From: Albugo candida
Taxonomy: Eukaryota > Oomycota > Peronosporomycetes > Albuginales > Albuginaceae
Assembly: GCA_905220665.1 (NCBI GenBank)
Contig: CAJNAR010000165.1
Location: forward strand, 372,001 to 436,000
Reading direction: 5' to 3'
DNA: 64,000 nucleotides
In this document: positions 23,832-34,040 of the stretch, piece after piece
How the letters are laid out: each line of letters opens with the position of its first letter
How positions within the stretch are numbered: position 1 is the stretch's first letter
Position numbers and translations under genes: made by a program
Notes under the pieces: model-generated
Database searches by the model: none
The model's input: the letters and a program-made list of their open reading frames with translations, nothing else
What the model was told of the DNA's origin: nothing

Positions 23832-24830
23832 GTGAGTACTCTATCCAGTATTAGACTGATAAGTATCCACACTTGCATCGTATCTTTTCAATCAAACTCT
23901 TTGTTCCAACAGTTGTATAGATCGATTGATATCAGAGGTTTGTCCCATAGGAATGACCCTATTTTCTATTTTCCTCCATTCCAATGCACAAAAATCGGCA
24001 CCAAAAAGCACTCTAAGCATTTGCTCATTCGAGATGCATTGAATTGAAACGCACTGGAAAACCGACCTTTGTGCAAGCTTCCCACTTACTAGCATCATCT
24101 ACAATGCGAAATCGGTTGATAAACGTACAGTCGGAGCTTACAAATGCATGTGAAATACTTCAAGTTGCATGTAGAGACATACCGATTAGTATATTGTTCG
24201 TTCATGCATTAGGAGATGGTGTATGTGGATTTATGCTTTTTGGAATGCAAGAAACGAATGTGCTTCCGTGTCAACAAAGGAGAGATTATTTCTGACGGAA
24301 ACGTTTTATCTCCAAAAGATTGTATTTAAGATCTCATTGGACGCTTAATTGCAGCTTGAAGGCTCCTCCGAGAAGTGCAGCGCGGTCAAAGGCCCAAAAT
24401 GTATACCGTAGGTACCGAGCATGATGCTGTATTATCGGTGTAACTACTCAAGTTTTTGGAAGCATCATGGCCCTTTTAATATATTGACGGTATCTCGTAA
24501 ATGAAATATCTGGATGACCATAAGCGACAACACCGGTGACGTGCGGTGTTATGACTTTAAAGACGTCGCCTTTGAGCGCTACGAAGCACGATTCATGTCG
24601 TTAGATTCAGTCACTGTTCTGTGGTCTATTTGTTGACGAGAAGGGACGATGCCGTGGATGTTTAGGACTATATCCATGATGAAAGAACGTCATTTACATC
24701 AAAGTTGGCGATGGCGAGTTATCGACAGTGGAAGTACAAGCGAAAGCAGTTTATGCGAGCGGAATTCTCGATTTGAATAATTATAATGGGATAAGTCGTT
24801 TATGCAATTATCGGAACCATTAGCTTTACT
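23832..24830 (+). pseudogene. A1-like relic with both lobes
   Basis: Frame 23832-24047 reads RSIDIRGLSHRNDPIFYFPP then FQCTKIGTKKHSKH, matching the first A1 motif and its Cys-rich loop (VDTGSxxxxxPxxxCxxCGxHxH) with DTG changed to DIRG. Frame 24044-24295 reads LGDGVCGFMLFGMQETNVLP, like the post-flap DGILGLG. About 24695-24810 reads IKVGDGELSTVEVQAKAVYA then SGILDLNNYNGI, placed like the second-lobe AxxDSGTxxxxx with Asp changed to Ala. The pieces are in different frames with stops between them. The order and roughly 300-codon spacing fit one A1 gene; confidence is limited by the remote similarity. Confidence 0.42.
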
Positions 24831-26741
24831 ACAGATGAATAATAAGATGAATGTACGTTCTCATTGAAATTGAATTTAACTATATAGGATAAAAAGCTAA
24901 ACGAGAAGAAAATGGGCAGCCAATAGTAAGCTCAAGCGGCTCGAGAGTCGACGATCAATGATAACATGGAGAACGCTTATGGATAGTCTCTGCGAGCTTC
25001 ATAAGTAAGATGAAATTTGCGGAATACTCAGAGAGTGGGAATTTGAAGCATAGAAGTGTGAGGGAAGGCAAATGGTGAGGCGTTCAAGTTGATGGCAGCG
25101 TAATTTATTGGATGGATATATGAGTAATTCCCAATGATGAGTTACATATATGAGTAATCCCATCAAATTACGTTCAGAACGAGCCCACTTCAATCTTGAA
25201 GGAACGCAAGTATCGCTTGCGTCATCACGTATGGTGAAATTGAATCCAATATTTTGCGTCCATTGAGTCTGGAACAACGCATTCGTTACCTATGCATAAA
25301 CATGGACACTCTAGTGCACTTATTCCCAATTAGCACATGCCCGCAACAGTCGTTATACTCCAGCAGTGACAGTTTCCATAGAATTCGCATCGGTGCAACA
25401 TGTCCTGGCAACGCATGAAGCATTTCCGTGATATGAGACCTCTGACACGGAAGGATAACTTGAACTATATAAAACATTTCTTGCCGTTCATTACTTGAAT
25501 ACGAGAATATAGTCGAGTCGAAATTCAGCGCTTAGATGACAGATATTCTGCTGAATAATTAGTCCAGTAGCTATATTTACATTTCAACCTGAAATGGTTC
25601 ATGTTACTTGCAGTCGAACTCGTCCGAGTGAGTTGGAAAAAATGTGAAACAAAGTCAGGTAAATCGAGTCAATCGTCGCTGATGGATGCCGATGAAGCTG
25701 AATTGCTGGAAGAGCATGCGAATATCTATATACCGCAACCGTCCTAGTGAATCAGAATGCTGAACACTCCTTTCGTTGTATTCAAATTGATGCAAACGCT
25801 TCCGTTGAAACTCTTTTGAACCGAGTTGCGCGTCAAATGCGCCGAGGAAATCAAAGAATAAAAACTTTCATAGTAAATGTCAGATTTTCATGTAGGCAAT
25901 TGCGATGCGGTTGCTTTTTCTCTTTCAATCCAAATCAATTTATTAACTGGGGTGATAATGATGGCAAAAAATAGCTATTCGGCCTGATCGGATTATCACA
26001 AACGATGGTATTCTAGCAGAGTGCGGAAGGCCACAAGTAAATCCGAAGAAATGGATGGCACCGGCGTATCAGCGAAGTCATCGCCCGCCTGACGAATTGA
26101 ACTACATATCAATTAGATGCTTTCGCTGTTGAGACTTGGCTGAAATGAAATGAGCGAGAAGAATGCCTAGTATTTTTGACGTCCCACCCGCGTCGCTCTA
26201 ATTGTATTCGACAAAAAGAAAGTGCTGGCTACCAAAGAGATCCAATACCACATATGATTTTATTTGGAAAAGGAAGCGGCAAGCTTTTAAAAACGTACAA
26301 TTTTGCTGATGTCGCTTGCAGGATCGCTCACATCATTGCTACCAAGTTCGTTAAGAAATGCTATCTTACGCGACAAGTAGCAGTCATTTTTCAAGTGCAC
26401 AAAAATATGGATGTTACAATTGATCATATTCGCTCCTTGCTATACGGGTGCTTCGTATTGTGTCTAGATTGTACAAGCTAGGTTGACGGCTATATACCGC
26501 AGTGACAATCATCTTTAATTTCTGGCTTCGTCACTGGAAGACACGTAACGCTCATTCCAAGAAACTGAATGAAGAATGCTGTCTGCAAATACTACGAAAA
26601 ACTCAATGCAGCGCGGCGCAATACGAGTATGTGATGCTATTTAATATGCGTCGTTAGGGGAAGTGATATGCAAGAAGCAAGACCATTGCACGTGAATGAT
26701 GTTGATGTATTATCAAATTATATAGTAATTGCCTACCGCTT
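24831..26741. other. No gene recognised
   Basis: Frames at 24999-25277 (-), 25747-25974 (+) and 26176-26481 (+, 101 codons, with PHMILFGKGSGKLLKTYNFA) are unassigned. The last looks protein-like in composition but has no known motif. Confidence 0.4.
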
Positions 26742-27128
26742 TCAATTTCCCGCTAAATTCCAATGATTGAATACTTTACATTGGGCTCTTTTTATCCACT
26801 TTCGAATATATGTTTGTTGCCTCATGGCTCCAATTGCCACGTCAAATTTATTACCCTCTCTTAGAAAACTGACCCTCTTCAGTTCGAAAAATTTCCTGCC
26901 AAATATCCAATCACGCGAGTTGCTTTTGAAGATATATTTCTCAGATCTTTTGAAAGTAAAGCTGTTGTGTTCAGAAAAAAACTCGAACTGAACTTCGTTG
27001 TTGAAAGCAATTTTATCGAGATATTCCGGAGGTACACCGATGTTCCGAAATTTGTTATCGAATACAGCACCGATAGTTTTATTATGCATTTCACTGTTTA
27101 TACTTACTTTTTTTAATCTGATCCCCAA
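26742..27128 (-). pseudogene. A1-like relic, C-terminal lobe
   Basis: A 128-codon frame. VFDNKFRNIGVPPEYLDKI (about residues 22-40) fits the second A1 motif AxxDTGxxxxxxPxxxxxxL with DTG changed to DNK, so the Asp position is kept but Thr-Gly is lost. FNNEVQFEFFSEHNSFTF fits the LPxIxFxFxxxxxxx strand. RDWIFGRKFFELKRVSF then LREGNKFDVAIGAM fits the C-terminal WILGxxFLRxxxxxFDxxxxxIGxA. There is no N-lobe in the same frame upstream, so it is truncated or the rest is too eroded to read. This is one of the clearest A1 matches in the window. Confidence 0.55.
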
Positions 27129-28024
27129 GAATAAATAAGTGTGTTTCTCAATATGACTTCAGTTTCATAATTGATTTGGTTGCTGGTCGACAGTTTAACC
27201 GTATTTCCGTGAGTTTGGTACTGAAAATTGACACAGGATTCACCTTATGCTCCTCTTGGGCCTAAATCGTGTTTCTTCGATAATCGACCTGTACAGCTAT
27301 ATACTGCTTTATGACTAAGTGAACAGAACGATCCTTCCGTAATACTACATATCGCCCCATAACATCCGATCATACATACGTGAATGAGGATTAGCTGTAG
27401 TCGACATGAGAAACCAACCATTTTGTTGGACGGTATAGGTACCTCAAACAATTTCGGGAATGATCAAGAGGGAGGGAAGGACACCAAGAATATTGTAGCA
27501 GTCCTTCTCCTTTCAGTCTATTCAGACCAGGTCGAAGCTATAGGTACCACCTCTATAATCTCATGAAATGACGACAGTACGATTCACTTTATATGAACAA
27601 ACGAAGAGATTGTATTCAACCCCATCCAAAACTGATCACTGTGATATTGCGGTTCACAGAGATACGATTGCGCAATCACATCGATGTCGCATTTTCACAT
27701 TGTTGCGACGAACACCACCAAATGCGTCCTATATTTTGTCTGACAACATAATCTACCCTATGTATATAACAAAAGATAAATGACTCAATAAAACGCTATT
27801 GTCTCTCGAGATGAGGTGTGACCGTCGTCATAGTCTTCATATGTTCTGAAATTAGATAAATGCCATCCAACCGATATCGTTACTGTTCTCAACGCTCACT
27901 AATACTGCTACAGAGTAAATGTGTTCTATGAATCATTTTAGCGATATAGCAATGTCATATGCTGGTCTCATCTTAAAGTATAAAGCACAGATACTAATGA
28001 TTTAGGACGCTCGAGCAGAATCAC
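27129..28024. other. No gene recognised
   Basis: Short frames at 27245-27451 (-), 27384-27566 (+) and 27568-27783 (+), none assignable. Confidence 0.4.
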
Positions 28025-28339
28025 GTGTGCCATGGACTACACAAATTTGACGCTTCATCAATTGCACCATACGAAAGTTGTATAAACAATAGGCGCTTTA
28101 TTGACACGCTATCTCACCAACGTGTACAAATATATGTAGATCATGTAGCATCATCGTCGTTGATTCTTCCTAGCAAAGACAAATGTCTCAAGCATCAGAA
28201 AGATAAGATCCATGGTAGATTTTCTAGAACGGGTCAGGGATCCCCATCTACGAATAGAGATACCCATGCAGTCAACAAAACGTACCGTATCATTCCATTT
28301 TTAGTACATGACATTCCCGCATGCCCATATAGTACCTGA
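28025..28339 (+). pseudogene. A1-like relic, N-terminal lobe
   Basis: A 104-codon frame. Residues 31-49 read HQRVQIYVDHVASSSLILP, close to the canonical PxQxxxVIVDTGSSSLxxP around the first catalytic Asp; the Asp (residue 39) is kept, while Thr-Gly-Ser is replaced by His-Val-Ala. The following SKDKCLKHQKDKIHGRF fits the Cys-rich loop with CxxH. No signal peptide is visible at this ATG. The second lobe may lie among the unassigned frames at 28799-29274 on the same strand, but I could not identify it. Probably dead, because the frame ends at 28339 before the flap. Confidence 0.5.
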
Positions 28340-28798
28340 TACTTACCGGGGTGATGTTTCAGGTCATGGATATTTGAAGATTTCAGTGCTTTTGCTCTGC
28401 TGGTAGCTCGAAGATGACACTTCAACCGATGGTTGAAAGCATATGGTACGACAACCAACATGGAAAAACATAATGATTTCTGCTCCTGTTGGCATCCATA
28501 ATGGGGATTTGTCGCAGTACAAAATGATGGTATTACTACTATAATAGATTTACGTACCTGGGAGATGATTAAACATCCGATGCATTTTGCAAGTATTCAA
28601 CCCTGCTACAAAGCCGGAGCTGGTTTGGCAGAATTGACGTTCTATGGATGATGTCGACTCCCGCAGCTTTCACATCAGTCTACAAAACAAGAGACTCTGA
28701 CCATGCAGCCAAACCGTACATAGTATAATCGAGATGAAAAACACTTCCGACAGACAAAAGCTTACATTTCAATTAATGCCATAAAGAAACTCACAAAC

Positions 28799-29274
28799 GT
28801 GTCAGATGTATTTAGAAAACTGTCACCAAAAGAGAAAGAAAAATTCATGTATGATCTTACTCGTACACAAATGTCTCGCTGCAGCACATTCTGTGCGACG
28901 AGAGAACGGTTCGTTTGTTTTGGACAAAGCGTAATTAAAGTCGATTTCCGCATAGATTCAAGAATCTTTCGTATCTTCTGTATCGCATTTGAAAGGAAAT
29001 GCTTACGAAAAAGAGTCCGCAGATGAATTCGTTGAAGATATTTGATATCCACAAATGCTTCAGTCAAAATGAATTATTTCAAAAATATAAATTCTGGATC
29101 ACGCCTCCGCACCGTAGATTTTCACTAGGAGGAGTGAAATGGTGCTTCAATCCTGGGTTGTTCCCGGCTAAAAATGAAAGCTGTGAGATCAAGAGTCATC
29201 ACAAGTATGTCTCTTCCACAAGAAAATACATAAGAGTTTCCGCAAATTCAATCAGTATGACTGTGGCGCTATGA
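28799..29274 (+). other. Two overlapping unassigned ORFs
   Basis: Frames 28799-29026 (75 codons; SDVFRKLSPKEKEKFMYDLT, then CSTFCATRERFVCFGQS) and 28999-29274 (91 codons; several Cys and aromatic residues) look somewhat protein-like and lie 460 bp downstream of the A1-like N-lobe on the same strand. They could be the eroded second lobe of that gene, since a helix-Cys-strand pattern is visible, but no WILGxxF or DTG block can be read. Function unknown. Confidence 0.25.
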
Positions 29275-30719
29275 ACTTTTCCTTTTGATGATAGCTGGGG
29301 AAAATGATACATTGAAGAGTGTTTACCAGTTACGAAGTCAACAAAGAATGATCAGAATCTCATCCAATTCGCATCAATTGTAATGCTTGCGATGCATCGC
29401 AAGCGCTTTCGAGTGCATTATCTTGTCGGTACGAGCCTATATAGCAGACAAAATTTCCTTACCCTCGACGATCGTAATATTGCTTCGGTCCATGATGGAG
29501 GGTATGTAGGGGTAAAAGACTGTTCCGTTATTCTTCCAAACTTTATCAAAGAAGAATAAAGAGAATGTGATTGATGACATAAATCAGAAGGAAAGCGCTA
29601 AGATGTGTCGTGGTGTACCCTTCGGATGTGATAGGATGCGACAAGCTGTTGTTTCACATCCAGTAGCTGTCTATAATGTCCGTCTACTACTTCGTACTCA
29701 CCAATCCTGCAAACCCAAACGACAAGTGGCCGCATGACATTCGTGTAAAAGTTCAGAAGCGATGAAGACAGCCAGAGAATGGTTGATCCATGACAAAGTA
29801 TTAAAAAGCCTCGGTTAGGTTAAATCGCCCTACCTTCCGTTCAATTAATCGCAATTCTTCAGACGTATCAGTGGTCTTTGTGAAAGCAAATTCGTGGCGA
29901 ATTAAGGATATCGCCAATCGCTATCTTATTATCGCTGGAGTAACAAAATAAAGAGGAGAAGGCACAATGCATGGTGCTGTGAGCGTAAATAATCGAAAGA
30001 AATTCCATACTGGTCCATTCGGATGGAATACTGAAGCTTTATGAAGCTAGCGCCCCGGTTTGCATAATCTTCAGTACAACTCCTAGTTGTTCTTATACTG
30101 AAGGTTGTAAAACCTTTTGACAAATGCGTAACGCCCCCTGTAAAAGACTTTGCTTTTATGTATGAAAAACTACTGCAGGCATTTGCATCATTTGTATGAC
30201 AATCTTCATAGTTACCTTAACGAATTTTCGCGACCAATATTCTGAGCCTGCATTTTTCTGCATAGATATGGGCTGCTTTAAAATCATTCTCTTTTGTTTG
30301 TCTTCACCTACGTGATGTCCCTTCTTAAAAGCGAAGATCGATAAAGTCGCAAGTACTCGTAATACATTCGTCCAAGGGATAAGAATTGAGATACTTCAAA
30401 TGTTACGAAGCAGCTTACGTTTCCATTTTCTCTCCCAAATTTTCAAATCTGTTTGTGACGGTGTTGCGGTGGAATTCCGATGCTTGATATATTTACGTTC
30501 ACTTCAAAATACGCTGGCGTATGCGGCCATCTCACAGAATTTTGACTTCTCAGGGTTTCTCGCTACAAATATATGCAGTATATAGCCGAAAGGTGCGGTC
30601 TCAGCTAAGATCTGTCGCGATGCAATTGTTTGTGTTCAACTGTGATAGGATGCTAAATGAAAGCTAATAGATAGGTCGGTATCACCTTGATCCTGACCAT
30701 ATTTTAGCACACGATTATC
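29275..30719. other. No gene recognised
   Basis: Only 60-65-codon frames at 29929-30123 (-) and 30400-30585 (+). No repeats or RNA features recognised. Confidence 0.4.
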
Positions 30720-30975
30720 GTTCAACCATACCGTTTTCCGACAGTTCGTCGAGGGTTTGAGTTTCAACTACAAGACCCATTACACGTCCGACCTCACCCG
30801 GACGGCTGTTAAGTGACAAGATGAATGGTGGGCAACTAGAAACGGACGGCATTACAAACTTGACTATGCCAAGTTTGTAATGCCGCTATACATGCATGCG
30901 GTACTGTTGACAGGAAAAGTTATGTTACTTTTACTTCTACCTCTATTGCAGCGAGTGTGATTTGATTAGATTTAC
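30720..30975 (-). repeat. Fragment of a Copia-3-family 5' leader/gag start
   Basis: Similar to 54245-54530 over most of its length, both copies holding ACAGTTCGTC(A/G)AGGGTTTG and CAAGTTTGTAATGCCG. In the 54-kb copy this sequence lies directly inside an LTR of the Copia-3 family, so I infer it is the detached 5' internal region of that family. On the minus strand the copies read VMGLVVETQTLDELSENG here and VTGLAVDAQTLDELSGND there. Confidence 0.55.
30847..30885. repeat. Perfect 16-bp inverted repeat, 7-nt loop
   Basis: CGGCATTACAAACTTG (30847-30862), loop ACTATGC, then CAAGTTTGTAATGCCG (30870-30885), an exact reverse complement. The right arm is conserved in the second copy near 54423-54437, but the left arm is degraded there. 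Confidence 0.9.
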
Positions 30976-31016
30976 CACTTCGTATGGCCATAACTTCATC
31001 CTATTCTACAGCAGCA

Positions 31017-31435
31017 TCAAATGGAGCCAGAGCCATCTCTACCTCTTTTCATCCTAAATAATACGTCTAGCGATCTCTCCTCATGTGCGCCTTCCGTAAC
31101 ACTGTTACTGTGGTTATATATCTCGGATAGGATAGTTGTGGTCAATAAGTCCCGCACGCTGTAGAAAAATTGACCTATTGCCGCAGGATCCGTCGGAGAA
31201 CTGGAGATTCGCGCACCGACCGACAGGTAGGAAGCACAATGCACAATTGAACGGCTCGAAAACGACACGGGTTGAATCTTGACCAGCGTCTAGCTGTTTT
31301 GATGTGAAAAATGTGGATTGCTAAAGGAAGATCGGCTGTGCGACATACGAGTGACATTGTTCTCTTAATATTTATATCCACGAGAGAAGCGATAAGATTT
31401 TTTTGAAATATATGCACATTTGGGCCAATTGTCAA
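31017..31435 (-). pseudogene. Possible A1-like relic, N-terminal lobe
   Basis: Frame 31175-31435 reads GPNVHIFQKNLIASLVDINI then KRTMSLVCRTAD, placed like the A1 pattern iGxPxxxxxLxVDTGSxxxxVxCxxC, with DTG changed to DIN. It continues ARRWSRFNPCRFRAVQLC, like the FxPxxSxT segment. Frame 31017-31268 continues in another phase and is unassigned. The match is weak and the reading frame breaks after about 86 residues. Confidence 0.3.
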
Positions 31436-32924
31436 GAAGTGGATGATGGAGACATTCGATCTTTATATTATTGCAGTACTTGTCCTCCGCTCGACTTTGT
31501 TATATTAGAAATCGCATTTCTCGAATCGTCGAATGCATCTTGATCCAATTCATCAGTCCATCTTACAACAAACGCTTGTATTAAGTTCTGTACACCGAAG
31601 CTGTACGATCTTGATTCATCATACTATACGTCATTGGCAAGATTCGCTGACCTTCCACTCTTACTTGAAATACGTATTAGAAGCCTAAGGCATACATTAT
31701 GTCAAATTTAGAGGGCGCTAGCCAGGTCCAACAAAGTCTTCTGTACATGGACACTATAGGTTTTTCAATATGATTCGCTTGTTACCGTCATCAGAACATT
31801 TACAAGTCAAACAACTCTTTCATTTTGACAACGCGTTGGAGATTATATCGTCATGCATTGAGCTCTAAAGCGATAGTACCTCCATCAAACAAGATACGTA
31901 TATGCGAGTTGTACAAATTGAAATAAAGCAATAGTCTACAGCGCACACAGCTCGTGGGTCCCTAGGCAACAATAAGTCAAGATCTTCTCTGTAAATTTTT
32001 AAGTTTCATACGTCCTATTCTACCATGTAATCTAAAATGGGAAAACAAGCTGCTCTTGAAACCTTCATCTTTTCCAGATAAGCCTCTTTCTTACTTCATA
32101 ATTGCAGGTACACCAAAATTCGGGACGTCAAGGATCCCTGGATAAACGAATACGAGAACAGAGGTATCAATCTGTGAAGGTAAGTACAATGTGGTTATCG
32201 GATCTTCCGATGTAATGTCACATTGCGCTTGCGACGAAGCCAAATAAAAACTATTACTTTGCGCATCAATCTTGCAATAGAGTTATTTTAGATGATAAAG
32301 CGGCGAATACCTTATCAAACGTTTAATCGGTTCGATGCTTTGTTAAAATGTTGATGTAAAGGCTCCAAAGGTGTCTAGAAAGCTTGCCGAGTAAGAAAAA
32401 GTACATGTCTAGGCTTTTCGACGAGTAAAGAATGGGTTGGGGAGTCTCGAGTCACAATAGCGCAAGATTTTATACCAAGCATTTCATAAATCAATGTAGC
32501 GCCCCTTTCTACTTCTGAGCTATTTTTGAATTTTGAAGTATCCTGAGCAAAGATTTTTTTTTAACAACTCAAATTGAACCTGCATCATTAAATTTTCAGC
32601 AACGTGGCTGTACAGCTTTCAGTCAGTGGTTTCAGACTGGTCGTTCAAAGTAAATTCACAGAATGAAAAACGGTTTGTAGAACTCATTAATTGCATCAGA
32701 GAGTATTCGATATGACTCAGTAAAAGTGCGCTCTTTACACTCGTGAAGCTTCTTCTTCTATGATTTTGGTTTATTTTCTGACCGCATACAGTTATTTCAT
32801 AACCAATATATGAATAAGAGATGAGAACAAAGCAAAAGATGAAAAAAACAAAAGAAAAATTCAAGTTTTAGAATTATTCGCTACGAACACATTTTCAGGA
32901 GAAGGTGGCCACGTTGTGAGCCAT
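31436..32924. other. No gene recognised
   Basis: One 81-codon frame at 32619-32864 (-) with a hydrophobic start (FSFVFFIFCFVLISYSYIGY) lies just downstream of the A1-like CDS but has no known domain. Otherwise nothing seen. Confidence 0.4.
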
Positions 32925-34040
32925 TCATCTGAACTGCAAGTGAATACCTCTTCCATGGGTACTCTCAAGCACCTTGAATGTTGTTCTATAACGCTTGGCA
33001 AATGTAGCGCTTATAACCCAATGAGACTCCTTCTCATTCATTGTGGGTTTCAGTGTTATGTAACACGTATTTTGGGCTGCCGTAAGATTTGCTCTTGCCA
33101 ACGCTTTGGTCATGACATATTCAGAATCTGTGAATATGCGGCTTTCTCGGATGCTTCTGGACTCAGATGACGAACTTGTTTCTCCGCTAAAAGAAGAACG
33201 AATAAACTCAAAGTTAATGGATGGCATTTCGTTCAGGCGAGAACACGTGCAATCAAAGTTATATGGATCCATTCCCGGGCACACTTCTCTAAAAGCTTTC
33301 ATTAGAAACTCGAATGCTGTTTGCGGAATAAAACTCCATATTCTACCATAGTGGAAATAGATGTATTGATCTTGGAATTGAAAAACATTCCTTGTAGTGA
33401 ATTTGGAGCTGACAACTGCTCGGATTGGGCCCATTCTCCCATCAGATGTTTGCCACATGTAATCGAATTGCTTATCATACCTGAATCCATAAATTTCCGT
33501 TGCTTGCACATGGTCTTCACATGATGTGGAGATCAATGTTGGATCCGATCCTTCGTCCCATTTGAAGTGGAGCTCCGAAATGCTGGGTAACTCGTTCAAC
33601 AATTTTAATATGAGAACATTGAAGAGAGGCAATGTACCCGAAGACTTCATCCATTCGAGTATCGTATGACGGTATGACCAAGTGCTATCGCTAGTCAGCA
33701 TCAACCTTTCTCTTCTTTGATGTTCGGTAATGTTCTGGTTCATCCTTCTATATTTCTTAATAACGTGATTGAGTTCTTCTGCTGGAATCAAACGATAAAG
33801 CTCCATCTGATCTTGATATGAGAGTTGAATCCCGATTATTAATGGGGGATCACAAATCATGATTAGAGTTGCTGAGCGCTCTGCTACGTTCTTGGTCGCA
33901 AGGAGTTCTATCCGATCATCTCCCATGAACTTGTCATTCCTTTTAGAGACGATTTTTATCTGAAAGGTGCAACCAGCAAATGAGATCTCTAGTATCCAAG
34001 ATACGCACGCAATCCAGTATTGCAAATTAACGGGCTTCAT
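32925..34040 (-). CDS. Secreted pepsin-fold (A1-like) protein, probably catalytically dead
   Basis: The longest open frame here (371 codons), starting at the first in-frame ATG (34040) and giving a plausible signal peptide (residues 1-23, hydrophobic ACVSWILEISFAG). The second half follows the A1 C-lobe in order: YFHYGRIWSFIP (228-239) where AxxDTGxxxxxxP is expected, Cys at 264 and 266, MPSINFEF (272-279) for LPxIxFxF, a Ser-rich insert (282-300), SEYVM (306-310), CYITL (326-330), and HWVISATFAKRYRTTF (340-355) for WILGxxFLRxYxxxFD. The catalytic Asp reads His. In the N-lobe only ICDPPLIIG (62-70), like the post-flap DGIIG, is recognisable; the first DTG segment is missing. Acts outside the cell or in the secretory path by inference; substrate unknown. 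Not a normal protease. It may be a live pseudoenzyme or a recent pseudogene. Confidence 0.6.
   Translation of the reverse strand: MKPVNLQYWIACVSWILEISFAGCTFQIKIVSKRNDKFMGDDRIELLATKNVAERSATLIMICDPPLIIGIQLSYQDQMELYRLIPAEELNHVIKKYRRMNQNITEHQRRERLMLTSDSTWSYRHTILEWMKSSGTLPLFNVLILKLLNELPSISELHFKWDEGSDPTLISTSCEDHVQATEIYGFRYDKQFDYMWQTSDGRMGPIRAVVSSKFTTRNVFQFQDQYIYFHYGRIWSFIPQTAFEFLMKAFREVCPGMDPYNFDCTCSRLNEMPSINFEFIRSSFSGETSSSSESRSIRESRIFTDSEYVMTKALARANLTAAQNTCYITLKPTMNEKESHWVISATFAKRYRTTFKVLESTHGRGIHLQFR

Noticed and set aside
24715..24760. VIDSGST as an intact A1 catalytic motif
   Set aside because: It sits in a frame that stops soon after and lacks the flanking strands; the overlapping frame (AVYASGILDL) fits the lobe pattern better.
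32916..33524. Plus-strand ORFs at 32916-33170, 33106-33351 and 33321-33524
   Set aside because: They are antisense shadows of the 371-codon A1-like frame.
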